Shown here piece by piece: positions 51,917 to 59,316 of a DNA stretch of 59,316 nt. Below the pieces are notes generated by a model, which was not told where the DNA came from, searched no databases, and worked only from the letters and a program-made list of their open reading frames with translations. A program made the position numbers and the translations under genes. Within the stretch, counting starts at the first letter, position 1, and each line of letters begins with the position of its first letter. Source of the stretch: Pantanalinema sp. GBBB05 (GTDB taxonomy: Bacteria; Cyanobacteriota; Cyanobacteriia; Leptolyngbyales; Leptolyngbyaceae); assembly GCA_016743235.1 (NCBI GenBank), contig VRZD01000042.1, forward strand, positions 1 to 59,316. The letters are read 5' to 3'.

Positions 51917-53428
51917 TTAGGTGGGAGCGCAGACATTGGGAGCACATAGACCAGAGATCGACAGAGTCGTGACAGCGAGAGACTCCAGGTTCAGGCAGCG
52001 AATCGCATGGTTGTTGGTATCGGCAATGTAAAGGCGATCGCCAGCGTAGGACAGTCCAGAGGGTTCTGAGAAATGGACCGCGACTCCGATGCCATCTGCT
52101 AATCCAGGAGTTCCCCGACCCGCTACACGACGGCATTCTCCTGTTACAGGATGCACTCGCTTAATGGCGTGATTGTAAGTGTCAGCAACCCACAGAAATC
52201 CTCTGGCATAGACTAACCCGGAGCAATGCTGAAGTTGAACCTCTGAACCCACCCCATCGCGATCGCCAAAGTGAAATAATTCACCCAGCCCACAGAGAGT
52301 TTGCACAACGGGGAGGAAACTGGGAGTAATAGCCCGAATTGTACTGGTTTCGCTATCGGCAACAAAGAGTCGAGTGCCATCCGTTGCCATGCCATGTGGC
52401 TGGGCGAAGGCAGCGATCTCAAGAGAGCCATCCACACAATATTCTGCGCCTGTACCGAGGTAAGCCTGGATGGTTTGAGACACCAGGTCCATTATCCAGA
52501 TTTGATGCGAGCCTGCCATCGCGATGTAGAGGGCATTATCCAGAACTACCAAATCCCAGGGAGAGTTTAACTCAAGCGTGAGGGCGTTGCCACCTTGGGG
52601 GAACAGCACCGGGTTTTGCAGTCCCGTTCCTGCGATCGTGCGGACAGTTTTCTGTTGCCAATCAATGGCGCGCAGCCGATGATTGCCGGCATCGGCAACG
52701 TAAAGGACTGGCTTTGATGCATCCAATGCCATGCCTTGGGGAGCCGAAAACTGAGCGATTTCCCAGTCCCCATCTTGCCATCCTGCCACTCCCGTCCCGA
52801 TCGCTCCTTTGTAGGTTCCATCTAACTGAGTAATGACAATCCGATGGTGTCCTGTGTCGGCGATGCATAAGGTATCACTCCGCTCATGGGCAAACACCTT
52901 ACCTGGAAAGGCTAAAGGTGTTGCTGTCAGGGCATCGGGTGGGAGCATTTCCTGTAGCTGTTTTTCACTCAGAGTTTCCTGCCCAGCGTGTTCCCTAATC
53001 AATCGATCGATGAAGTCATCCAGAATTTGCCGTCTGCCTTCCCCTGCCAGAGTTGTCACGATATACCCCTGCGGATCAATCAGCACAAAGGTGGGATAGG
53101 CACGGATCGCGTACTGATCCCAAAGGGTGCGATCGCGATCTACGACAACAGGATGGGTAATGCCGTAGCGCCAAATAGCGTGGCGGATGCTGTCTAAATG
53201 CTGTTCCTGGTCAAACTTAGCCGTATGAACCCCAATTATGGTGAGGTGACGAGCATATTTCTGCGCCAGAGCATGCAGGTCAGAGATAACATGCAGGCAA
53301 TTGATACACCCGTAAGTCCAGAAGTCTAGCAGTACAATCTGCCCTCGCAATTCTTGGAGCGAAAGGGGACGATCGCAATTCAGCCAGGGCAGGGTTAGAG
53401 GCAAGTGAGGGGCTCGGATGCGAACCAT
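51917..53428 (-). CDS. NHLRC2-like thioredoxin/NHL-repeat protein
   Basis: This protein has 503 residues. An N-terminal thioredoxin-like domain (about 1-150) has the active-site motif YGCINCLHV (CINC), DFWTYG upstream and AYPTFVLIDPQG with the cis-Pro. The rest (about 165-490) is an NHL beta-propeller with repeats such as LCIADTGHHRIV, LYVADAGNHRLR, LWVADTYNHAIK and LYIADTNNHAIR. The layout matches animal and bacterial NHLRC2. Biochemical function is not settled; redox control of a partner bound to the propeller is likely. The frame opens at a TTG (53449), but the ATG at 53428 is preferred. Its 5' end overlaps the start of the divergent MATE gene. Confidence 0.86.
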   Translation of the reverse strand: MVRIRAPHLPLTLPWLNCDRPLSLQELRGQIVLLDFWTYGCINCLHVISDLHALAQKYARHLTIIGVHTAKFDQEQHLDSIRHAIWRYGITHPVVVDRDRTLWDQYAIRAYPTFVLIDPQGYIVTTLAGEGRRQILDDFIDRLIREHAGQETLSEKQLQEMLPPDALTATPLAFPGKVFAHERSDTLCIADTGHHRIVITQLDGTYKGAIGTGVAGWQDGDWEIAQFSAPQGMALDASKPVLYVADAGNHRLRAIDWQQKTVRTIAGTGLQNPVLFPQGGNALTLELNSPWDLVVLDNALYIAMAGSHQIWIMDLVSQTIQAYLGTGAEYCVDGSLEIAAFAQPHGMATDGTRLFVADSETSTIRAITPSFLPVVQTLCGLGELFHFGDRDGVGSEVQLQHCSGLVYARGFLWVADTYNHAIKRVHPVTGECRRVAGRGTPGLADGIGVAVHFSEPSGLSYAGDRLYIADTNNHAIRCLNLESLAVTTLSISGLCAPNVCAPT

Positions 53429-54782
53429 GCGGTTAAGAATTCGACACAATGGAGCTTGCCACCATTATCCTGTACTTCCTTTGCAACGACCCAACTTCCT
53501 CCAACCCTTTCTTAAACTTACTGCCATCAATATTCTCTCCAATCTCCTGGTGCCGATCGCGGGGTTGCTGGACATGGCATTTCTGGGGCATTTAGCAGAA
53601 ATCCGCCATCTAGCAGGCGTGGCACTGGCAACTGTCCTGTTTAACTACCTGTACTGGACATTCGGTTTCCTCCGTATGAGCACGACTGGCATGACGGCTC
53701 AGGCAGTGGGGCGAGACGATCAATCTGAGATGATGCTGATTGGGCTGCGACACAGCATCCTGGCACTGCTGCTGGGTATGGGGATTATCATTTTTCAAGT
53801 GCCCCTGCGACAACTGGGATTCGCTATTCTTAGTGCCACGCCAGAGGTCGAAGCGGCAGGGCAGGCGTTTTACAATGCGTTGATTTGGGGTGCCCCCGCA
53901 ACCCTACTGAACTTTGTCATCATCGGCTGGTTTTTAGGACGATCGCAAAGTCGTTATGTCTTGATGCTCACAGCAATCAATAGTATTGCTAACGTGCTCT
54001 TAGACTACTGGTTGATTGTCCGTTCAGGTTGGGCAAGTACAGGCGCAGGACTATCAACAGCAATGAGTCAATATTTAACCCTGGGTGGAGGCTTACTGAT
54101 TTTAAGTCAAACCGTAGAGTTGAAACAGGTTCAGTTTGCCCGCTTGTGGGATGGTTCTGCCCTCTCCACCTTATTCACCCTGAATCGAGATCTGATGATT
54201 CGCACCTTGGTGTTGATCTCGACCTTTGCCATTTTCACCAATCTCGGTTCTAGCTTTGGCTCGATTCCCCTATCAGCCAACGCGCTGCTGCTCCAGGTTG
54301 TCACCCTTGCTGCCTACTTTATCGATGGCATTGCCTTTGCCACAGAAACTTTCGCTGGCTTATTTCGAGGACAGGGCAATCATAACCAACTGAAGCAACT
54401 AGTGCGATTAGCAGGCGGAGCCAGTTTTCTGGTTGGGATTCTGTTTGCGATCGCGTTTATGACTTACCCAGATTGGTTGTTTGGACAGCTCACCGTCCAT
54501 ACTCAAGTGCTCACTTACCTGAAACAGTATGTGTTCTGGTTGTTGCCTGTTCTTGGATTTGGTTCGATCGCGTATATGCTGGATGGTTATTTTCTAGGAC
54601 TCACTCAGGGAAAAATCCTGCGGCAAGCGATGATGCAATCGGTGTTGATTGGCTTTGTCCCACTTGCTGTTGGGGCCTGGTACTGGCAGAGTAATCACTG
54701 GCTATGGCTAGCCCTGTCATTGTTTATGGCAATGCGATCGCTCTCGCTCGGAGCACGTCTTAAGCACGACTTGAACGAATAG
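53418..54782 (+). CDS. MATE family efflux transporter (DinF-like)
   Basis: This protein has 454 residues with about twelve TM helices. The first helix has NILSNLLVPIAGLLDMAFLG, typical of the DinF branch; TFGFLRMSTTGMTAQAVG and the internal repeat FIDGIAFATETFAGLFRGQG (with the conserved Glu) follow. It exports drugs, metabolites or toxins in exchange for Na+ or H+. The ATG at 53418 is preceded by GAGGGG five bases upstream, so it is kept although the first 25 residues are not typical; it lies inside the first codons of the divergent NHLRC2-like gene. Some close cyanobacterial relatives are annotated as guanitoxin exporters, but no toxin genes are seen here. Confidence 0.87.
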   Translation: MRTMRLRIRHNGACHHYPVLPLQRPNFLQPFLKLTAINILSNLLVPIAGLLDMAFLGHLAEIRHLAGVALATVLFNYLYWTFGFLRMSTTGMTAQAVGRDDQSEMMLIGLRHSILALLLGMGIIIFQVPLRQLGFAILSATPEVEAAGQAFYNALIWGAPATLLNFVIIGWFLGRSQSRYVLMLTAINSIANVLLDYWLIVRSGWASTGAGLSTAMSQYLTLGGGLLILSQTVELKQVQFARLWDGSALSTLFTLNRDLMIRTLVLISTFAIFTNLGSSFGSIPLSANALLLQVVTLAAYFIDGIAFATETFAGLFRGQGNHNQLKQLVRLAGGASFLVGILFAIAFMTYPDWLFGQLTVHTQVLTYLKQYVFWLLPVLGFGSIAYMLDGYFLGLTQGKILRQAMMQSVLIGFVPLAVGAWYWQSNHWLWLALSLFMAMRSLSLGARLKHDLNE

Positions 54783-55091
54783 CGCCAATGTTTGGCTGCC
54801 TGCGACTGCGGTAGTTTGTAGGATTACCACTACCCGATAGCACTATAGCAGAGCCCACTTTACAAAAGCTTTATTTTTTGGTAATACAAATGTACTTTGA
54901 TAGACAAACTTCACCCCTTCACTCTTGCTAAATTTCGCTTGGCAAGGGGAATACTAGCTTAGTTCACACATTGCTCTTATGTTCCACATTGCCACATGTA
55001 TCCACTTAGAACGTTAGCCACGTAGGGTGCTGAACGCATCTACATGACTACCTGATAAGCCAATCTACTCCCGCCCTCTACTCTGTTTTGT
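54783..55091. promoter_or_regulatory. Gap between MATE and ycf46 genes
   Basis: No gene is supported. It should hold the MATE terminator and the ycf46 promoter. A GTA...TAC pair at 54882-54896 has a nine-base spacer and so misses the NtcA spacing by one. A TACAAATGTA palindrome overlaps it. A purine-rich GGCAAGGGG lies near 54940. I cannot place promoter boxes. Confidence 0.3.
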
Positions 55092-56702
55092 ATGAACGCC
55101 AATTCATTTGTCTTACCTAGTAGTCATCAGAGTATTGTTGAACAGCTTGATTTAATGCTGAGAGCGCGGTATCCGCTAATTTACATTGTTGGTGCCGAAG
55201 AAGAACCGATCGAGACAGTCTTAATTCAAGCTTCAGCCCGTTCAACGCCGCCACGGGAGCTTTATCTGTGGGATATCGTACGAGGCTGGAGTGACAATGG
55301 TTCAGATAAGGGGTCGGCGATTGCGGCGCTAGGGCGAATCGCCAAAGCACCGAGTGATAAACCAGCAATTTATCTCCTGCGAGATTTGCATCCCATCCTG
55401 AAAGCACCGCTGCATTTGCCTAATGTCCCCATCATTCGTGAAATCAAGAACTTAGCCCGTGAACTGAAGCGCAGCCGTAAAACCTTAGTATTGACGAGCT
55501 ATTCGCTGGATGTGCCGCCCGAGTTTATTGAGGAAATGACGGTGATTGATTTCCCACTACCAGATGCCGATGAGATCAACACCTTAATTTCTCAATTGGT
55601 GGTTCCAGAAAAACTGAAGTTGTCGCAATTATCCAAAGAGCAACTGGTAAAAGCCTGTCAGGGATTGAGCCGAGCTCGGATTCAGCGGGTGCTAGCAAAA
55701 GCGATCGCGGCGAAACAGCAGGTAACGGAACAGGATATTGATAGCGTTTTAGAAGCCAAGCGACAGGCAATCCGGCAGACGGGCATTCTGGAGTTTGTGA
55801 CTACGCACGCCTCGCTCAAGAGTGTGGGTGGACTCGACCATCTGAAGCAGTGGGTGCAGATGCGACAGGATAGCTTTACGGAAGAAGCACGGCGCTACGG
55901 CATTCCCAACCCGAAAGGGGTACTATTAGCCGGAATTCAGGGCACTGGAAAATCACTTTCTGCTAAGACGATCGCGCACGAATGGCGGCTACCCCTGCTG
56001 CGGCTGGATGCGGGACGGTTATTTGGGGGGCTGGTTGGGGAAAGTGAAAGTCGCGTCCGTCAGATGATTCAAATTGTGGAAGCGATCGCGCCTTGTGTGC
56101 TGTGGATGGATGAGATCGACAAAGCTTTTGGCAACATTAATGCTGGCTTTGATGGCGATTCGGGAACCAGCCGCCGTGTGTTTGGTAATTTGATCACCTG
56201 GATGCAGGAAAAAACCAGTCCGGTGTTTATCGTTGCGACTGCGAACAATGTGCAAATTTTGCCAGCGGAACTGCTGCGGAAAGGACGGTTTGATGAAATC
56301 TTTTTCCTGAACTTACCGACGGAGCCAGAGCGACGAGAGATCTTTCGCGTCCATTTACAGCGATTACGACCCAGTCGCTTACGTGAGTTTGACCTCGAAC
56401 TGCTTGCCCGTCAGTCTAAAGAGTTTAGCGGAGCTGAGATTGAGCAAACGATCGTGGATGGTATGCAGCGAGCTTTTAGCCGGGGTACGCCTGGGAATCG
56501 GCAAGATTTTAACACCGAGGACATTGTTCAAGCGATCGAGGAAACGGTGCCTCTGGCGGCGATCGCTCGCGATCAGATTGATGCCCTGAAGCAATGGGCT
56601 GCCAGTGCTGGTGCTCGTCCCGCTTCTCAGGATATGCAGCTCGTAGAGGAGTTACGTCAGTTAACCAGTCATCATGGCATCGGACCCCTGGAGGTAGATT
56701 AA
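55092..56702 (+). CDS. ycf46: Ycf46 family AAA+ ATPase
   Basis: This protein has 536 residues, normal for Ycf46. The N-terminal domain (about 1-245) is specific to the family and includes LRARYPLIYIVGAEEEPIE. The AAA+ module (about 255-480) has Walker A AGIQGTGKS near 281-288, Walker B VLWMDEIDKAF near 336-345, sensor-1 VATANN and arginine-finger RKGRFDEIFF. The C-terminal helical lid has ELLARQSKEFSGAEIEQ. The family is found in cyanobacteria and plastids of algae; in Synechocystis the homologue has been linked to CO2 use. It lies directly upstream of ycf35-type genes, a common neighbourhood, suggesting a joint function. Confidence 0.92.
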   Translation: MNANSFVLPSSHQSIVEQLDLMLRARYPLIYIVGAEEEPIETVLIQASARSTPPRELYLWDIVRGWSDNGSDKGSAIAALGRIAKAPSDKPAIYLLRDLHPILKAPLHLPNVPIIREIKNLARELKRSRKTLVLTSYSLDVPPEFIEEMTVIDFPLPDADEINTLISQLVVPEKLKLSQLSKEQLVKACQGLSRARIQRVLAKAIAAKQQVTEQDIDSVLEAKRQAIRQTGILEFVTTHASLKSVGGLDHLKQWVQMRQDSFTEEARRYGIPNPKGVLLAGIQGTGKSLSAKTIAHEWRLPLLRLDAGRLFGGLVGESESRVRQMIQIVEAIAPCVLWMDEIDKAFGNINAGFDGDSGTSRRVFGNLITWMQEKTSPVFIVATANNVQILPAELLRKGRFDEIFFLNLPTEPERREIFRVHLQRLRPSRLREFDLELLARQSKEFSGAEIEQTIVDGMQRAFSRGTPGNRQDFNTEDIVQAIEETVPLAAIARDQIDALKQWAASAGARPASQDMQLVEELRQLTSHHGIGPLEVD

Positions 56703-56892
56703 GTGTCTCATTTCACCCAAATTAAAACAGTACGATCACCGCAAGTATTCGCAGCAATGGCTGAATCAGCTCACACAGCGTTATGCCTACCACGCCCTTA
56801 TGACGCAAGCGCCGCTGCAAGGGTTTACAGTAGAGCAAGAGGAAACTCTAGAGGATGGCACCATTCGAGTTGTACTGGCAAAGTGGGTTTAG
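56703..56892 (+). pseudogene. Broken DUF1257/Ycf35 paralogue with internal deletion and frame change
   Basis: It starts with GTG immediately after the ycf46 stop and reads SHFTQIKT, the exact N-terminus of a DUF1257 protein. In another frame the family's C-terminus follows: KYSQQWLNQLTQRYAYHAL, GFTVEQEETLEDGTIRVVL and AKWV, ending at TAG 56890-56892. About 60 central residues, including the NGYDLGF and ELVADWWG core, are missing, and the two ends are in different frames. The intact copy lies 91 bases downstream. It is therefore a decayed tandem duplicate. The two C-termini differ at many positions, so the duplication is old. Confidence 0.75.
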
Positions 56893-56983
56893 TATCGGTG
56901 CTGAGTGCTGCATCCTGATCCGTATCCATTCGTTTGATTGCGATCGTGATTTTTCTAACTTACACCTATCTGGAGGATACAAA

Positions 56984-57364
56984 ATGTCTCACTTTAGCCG
57001 CATTAAAGTTGCAATTAAAGATGGTGAAGTTTTGCACCAAGTACTGCAAGAATTGGGTTATGTCGTTGAATGCCATACGCAGGTGCGGGGCTATCAGGGA
57101 GATAAAACTGAGGCAGAGTATGTGATCCGGCGATCGAACGGCTATGACTTGGGGTTCCGTCGGGATGATGGAGATGACAGCTACGAACTGGTAGCGGATT
57201 TCTGGGGCGCAAAAATCAATCAACAGGAATTTGTCAATACGATCGTGCACAAGTATGCTTACAAAAAGCTCATGGCATCTGCGCAGGCACAGGGTTTTAA
57301 TGTTGAGTCTCAGGAAACGTTAGAAGACGGCACGGTGCGTGTGGTGGTTGGCAGGTGGGTGTGA
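56984..57364 (+). CDS. ycf35: Ycf35/DUF1257 family protein
   Basis: This protein has 126 residues, the usual length. Family landmarks are SHFSRIK at the N-terminus, VRGYQGDKTEAEYVIR, NGYDLGFRRDD, YELVADFWGAK, HKYAYKKLMA and EDGTVRVVVG. The ATG at 56984 is set by GGAGG (TGGAGGATAC) nine bases upstream and by homology; the frame opens earlier but those 43 codons are not part of the family. Ycf35 occurs in cyanobacteria and algal plastids and has no established function; it is often next to ycf46, as here. Its last 45 bases overlap the 3' end of the convergent TIM-barrel gene. Confidence 0.92.
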   Translation: MSHFSRIKVAIKDGEVLHQVLQELGYVVECHTQVRGYQGDKTEAEYVIRRSNGYDLGFRRDDGDDSYELVADFWGAKINQQEFVNTIVHKYAYKKLMASAQAQGFNVESQETLEDGTVRVVVGRWV

Positions 57365-58072
57365 TCGAATTGGTTTTCTGGCTCGTTTGTCGAGTCGTTC
57401 GTAACCGGCGTGGGAGGTAGGTAAGCTCTCGTAGGTGACAAAATAGCGATTTGACCACTGGGGAATGCGATCGCTAAACCAAACTGATGCGGGAATTAGA
57501 TCATGGGCATCTGCTTGACCGTTATTGTGGCTCAGGTGGATGGCGCCAACTGGGCAGTTATTCAGGAGGGATAAACAGGTTTCCTGGGTCTGCAAGGCAT
57601 TACCGCCATGCCAGATCAACACATGGGAAACATCGACCAGTAAGGGATGATCGACCACTGTCTCGCGACTGGAGCACCAGTATTCGGCAGACGGCATGAC
57701 TTCGATAAACACAGGCACCTGGAGCGTTTTCTCCATTTCTGCCAGAGCGGTTTCGAGCTGAGATCGCCGGCAATCTCGCTGCAATGGAGGATGAATCGAT
57801 GCAGCTTTCACATCATGTTCAGCAATGAATTTTGCATAAGCTTGCCAGCTTTTGGGAACTAACGGACTCAACCGCAACCGCATTCGCTCTTGATACAGGC
57901 AAGAATCATGCAGAATCAGGGGCATATCGCCATAATCGACTTCTACCCCACAAGGACTACCGATCGCCAGTTCCAAATATTCCAACTGCATCGGTGCTTG
58001 CAAAGTTTGAAAAATATCCAGGCATTGATCAATCGATCGCATGCCGATCGCGGTAATACTTAGTCCTAGCAT
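57320..58072 (-). CDS. TIM-barrel protein resembling DUF692 multinuclear iron enzymes
   Basis: This protein has 250 residues. Predicted beta strands carry likely metal ligands in the order of a xylose-isomerase-like barrel: Glu in YLELAIG, His in LILHDSC, His in SIHPP, Glu in FIEVMPS, Asp in LVDVSHVLIWHGGN, His in AIHLSHNNG, Asp-His in ADAHDLIPASVW and Glu in TYESLP. The DVSH, HLSH and DAHD...VW blocks recall the DVNN, HLAGH and DTHG...VW blocks of DUF692 (MNIO) enzymes that modify Cys or Asp in peptides. The last 32 residues are basic and His-rich and lie antisense to or beyond ycf35, so they may be read-through. Its start overlaps the upstream gene's stop by one base (TGATG). A general sugar-phosphate isomerase/endonuclease-IV-like role is the alternative. 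Confidence 0.6.
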   Translation of the reverse strand: MLGLSITAIGMRSIDQCLDIFQTLQAPMQLEYLELAIGSPCGVEVDYGDMPLILHDSCLYQERMRLRLSPLVPKSWQAYAKFIAEHDVKAASIHPPLQRDCRRSQLETALAEMEKTLQVPVFIEVMPSAEYWCSSRETVVDHPLLVDVSHVLIWHGGNALQTQETCLSLLNNCPVGAIHLSHNNGQADAHDLIPASVWFSDRIPQWSNRYFVTYESLPTSHAGYERLDKRARKPIRSHPPANHHTHRAVF

Positions 58073-59118
58073 CAGAGCTTTCCTCGAATCAGCAGGTAGG
58101 TAGGTTGTTGAACTATTTCCTCATGAACAAAAGCTAAGTTGCCAAGTAAATCTCGCCAAAGTTTTCCTAAAAGCTGATAATTTTTGCTTCTTTTTAAGAA
58201 ATCTGTAACTTCGTCTAGGTCATAGACCCTATTCATATTACTCATGGTTACAGAGATCTTATTTTCCAGACACCAATCCTGAAAATTATTAGGATAGCCT
58301 TCAAAATCATATATTGCAGGAGTTTCTTTTCTCATCGTAAGTTCTTGATGAAGCGCTTCAGCCAGCAATTCAGCAGTTTCTTGGAAAATATGTCTTGAAA
58401 CTAATTCTGGTCGATAACTGCGATCTATTAATTCCTCAATCCAATCATCTCCTCCATAATCAGAGTAGTCATGATCATCATGATAATCGTTGCTATTAAA
58501 CTCGCTCTCCTGGCTATCTAAATTGATATAGATGCACCCATCTGCATCGAAAGTAGGTTTTGAATAGTCTTCCTCAAAATCTTGTTCTATTGTGTAGCAG
58601 GAGAGATTACTGGTTAGTAAGTCTTGTTGTTGACTATTCTGAATTTCGTTTTTCTGAACTATTACGTTAATTTCCTCTTCTTGACTACACGGTATAAAAT
58701 AACTCTGAGTAAAGTCCTCAGATGTCCAATAGTCCGAGTTAAAAACTGAATCATTAAGGCTATACCAATCGTCTCCATAAGTAATTGCTGATTTACAAAC
58801 GCAATAAAATCGATCGCCTGGATTTAACAAAATGCCGTTTGCGATCGCCTCATTTGTTTTTTCTGAATCTACTGATTGCAGCAGTTGATAGGCAGTTGCC
58901 CGAATGGTTAGCACTGGGTCATCGTTTAATATGCTGATCAGTAGATCAATGCCTACTTCGCTATAGTTCAGTGCTGTTGCGAGAAGTTGCGATCGCTGTT
59001 CAGGCAGTGCCATTATTAGCTGTTGGTGAAGCCCGACAATACCACCCAAAATGGCACTGGAGATCGGGGGCGGAGTTTGTCCACCTAAAATGACATCATT
59101 AGCTTGAGGCTGTTCCAT
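58072..59118 (-). CDS. Cyanobacterial HEAT-like N-terminal domain protein of unknown function
   Basis: This protein has 348 residues. The first 110 residues (VILGGQTPPPISSAILGG, then ALNYSEVGIDLLISILNDD and IRATAYQLLQS) match a cyanobacterial HEAT-like module also seen in front of WD40 and other domains; it probably binds proteins. A low-complexity acidic stretch (about 125-225) is rich in Asp, Tyr, Ser, Asn and Glu (DYHDDHDYSDYGGDDW). The C-terminal 120 residues form a predicted mixed domain ending AFVHEEIVQQPTYLLIRGKL that I do not recognise. It is translationally coupled to the DUF692-like enzyme downstream. An upstream fragment on the same strand repeats its C-terminal sequence. Confidence 0.75.
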   Translation of the reverse strand: MEQPQANDVILGGQTPPPISSAILGGIVGLHQQLIMALPEQRSQLLATALNYSEVGIDLLISILNDDPVLTIRATAYQLLQSVDSEKTNEAIANGILLNPGDRFYCVCKSAITYGDDWYSLNDSVFNSDYWTSEDFTQSYFIPCSQEEEINVIVQKNEIQNSQQQDLLTSNLSCYTIEQDFEEDYSKPTFDADGCIYINLDSQESEFNSNDYHDDHDYSDYGGDDWIEELIDRSYRPELVSRHIFQETAELLAEALHQELTMRKETPAIYDFEGYPNNFQDWCLENKISVTMSNMNRVYDLDEVTDFLKRSKNYQLLGKLWRDLLGNLAFVHEEIVQQPTYLLIRGKL

Positions 59119-59127
59119 AAATTTGGG

Positions 59128-59253
59128 CTATAAACTTTTTGCTATTTTGAGGTAAGTTGGTTCATTCACGATTTCTTCTCGAACAAATGCGGGTATGTTT
59201 AGCAATGGAACAATAAACAACGCTAAGGCTGAAACTCTTGTATAGCAAAGATT
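59128..59253 (-). pseudogene. C-terminal fragment of a paralogue of the neighbouring gene
   Basis: On the minus strand, 41 codons end PAFVREEIVNEPTYLKIAKS then Leu and TAG (59130-59128). This matches the end of the next gene (AFVHEEIVQQPTYLLIRGKL) at most positions. Upstream the frame is closed by a TGA (59256-59254), and residues before PLLNIPAF do not resemble the partner. So a second copy existed or still exists in part, and only its tail is in this window. No gene is seen from 59257 to the right edge. Confidence 0.6.
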
Positions 59254-59316
59254 TCAGAAAGCAGTCAAAATTTGATTATTTGCTGTACAACGCAATTAAT
59301 CAAACGATTTTGCATG

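Noticed and set aside
53418..54782. Part of a guanitoxin cluster
   Set aside because: Only a MATE transporter is present; no toxin biosynthesis genes are seen nearby.
54882..54896. Possible NtcA site before ycf46
   Set aside because: The spacer between GTA and TAC is nine bases, not eight, and it lies about 200 bases from the start.
56703..56892. Programmed frameshift joining the two parts of the ycf35 remnant
   Set aside because: A run of A bases is at the junction, but the conserved core of the protein is absent, so shifting frame would not give a complete product.
56855..56983. N-terminal extension of ycf35
   Set aside because: The ATG at 56984 has a strong GGAGG site and begins exactly at the family N-terminus; the extension partly overlaps the pseudogene.
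1..59316. Repeated GCGATCGC octamers as a repeat array
   Set aside because: They are scattered HIP1 sites, inside and outside genes, with no regular spacing; no CRISPR repeats or spacers were seen.

Overview
The window is a cyanobacterial chromosome segment. The HIP1 octamer GCGATCGC and its core CGATCG recur throughout. Several gene families are typical of cyanobacteria: Ycf46 and Ycf35 (DUF1257), DUF2721, very large PAS/GAF histidine kinases, an Rcp1-type response regulator, and a HepC/HepA-like pair inside a large glycosyltransferase cluster. A filamentous, biofilm- or sheath-forming species is plausible, but the sequence alone does not show whether it makes heterocysts. No tRNA, rRNA or CRISPR array was seen.

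Region by region. (1) 1-600: gene debris at the left edge. (2) 596-8828: three coupled sensory genes (receiver-GAF-kinase, a 1681-residue transmembrane Cache/HAMP/PAS/GAF hybrid kinase, receiver-kinase) with overlapping or near-overlapping ends and no DNA-binding output domain. (3) 9018-9458: a small membrane-anchored charged helical protein on the minus strand. (4) 9959-15013: a receiver-PAS-LOV-PAS-PAS-GGDEF-EAL protein, which should link blue light to c-di-GMP, then a soluble kinase and its overlapping Rcp1-type receiver. (5) 15047-20768, minus strand: a Tat-exported molybdenum aldehyde oxidoreductase of PaoABC type followed by its XdhC/PaoD-type chaperone and a MocA-type cofactor cytidylyltransferase. 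(6) 21175-23279: a GHL10 lipo/secreted hydrolase and a convergent methyltransferase. (7) 23755-40623: a one-strand polysaccharide island of 13 genes: GT4, Wzc-like kinase, HepC-like initiating sugar transferase, HepA-like ABC exporter, four GT4s, a GT2, a Wzy/WaaL-type membrane protein and three more GT4s. (8) 40921-46650, minus strand: a DUF2721 protein and a MacAB/Dev-like export operon (ATPase, small membrane protein, double-FtsX permease, membrane fusion protein). (9) 46917-51290: a 1457-residue seven-PAS hybrid kinase with a degenerate N-terminal receiver. (10) 51917-54782: an NHLRC2-like thioredoxin/NHL protein head-to-head with a MATE transporter. (11) 55092-57364: ycf46, a wrecked ycf35 copy and an intact ycf35. 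(12) 57320-59316, minus strand: a DUF692-like TIM-barrel enzyme coupled to an unusual HEAT-like partner protein, next to a fragment of a second copy of that partner.

Taken together, the window combines environmental sensing (light, redox and small ligands through PAS/GAF/LOV), c-di-GMP turnover, and export or assembly of surface polysaccharide. That combination fits control of a sessile or sheath-forming life style. The link between the sensors and the polysaccharide island is inferred from proximity only.

The best candidates for something undescribed are the DUF692-like/HEAT-like gene pair at the right end and the HEP-type island with its tandem, diverging glycosyltransferases.
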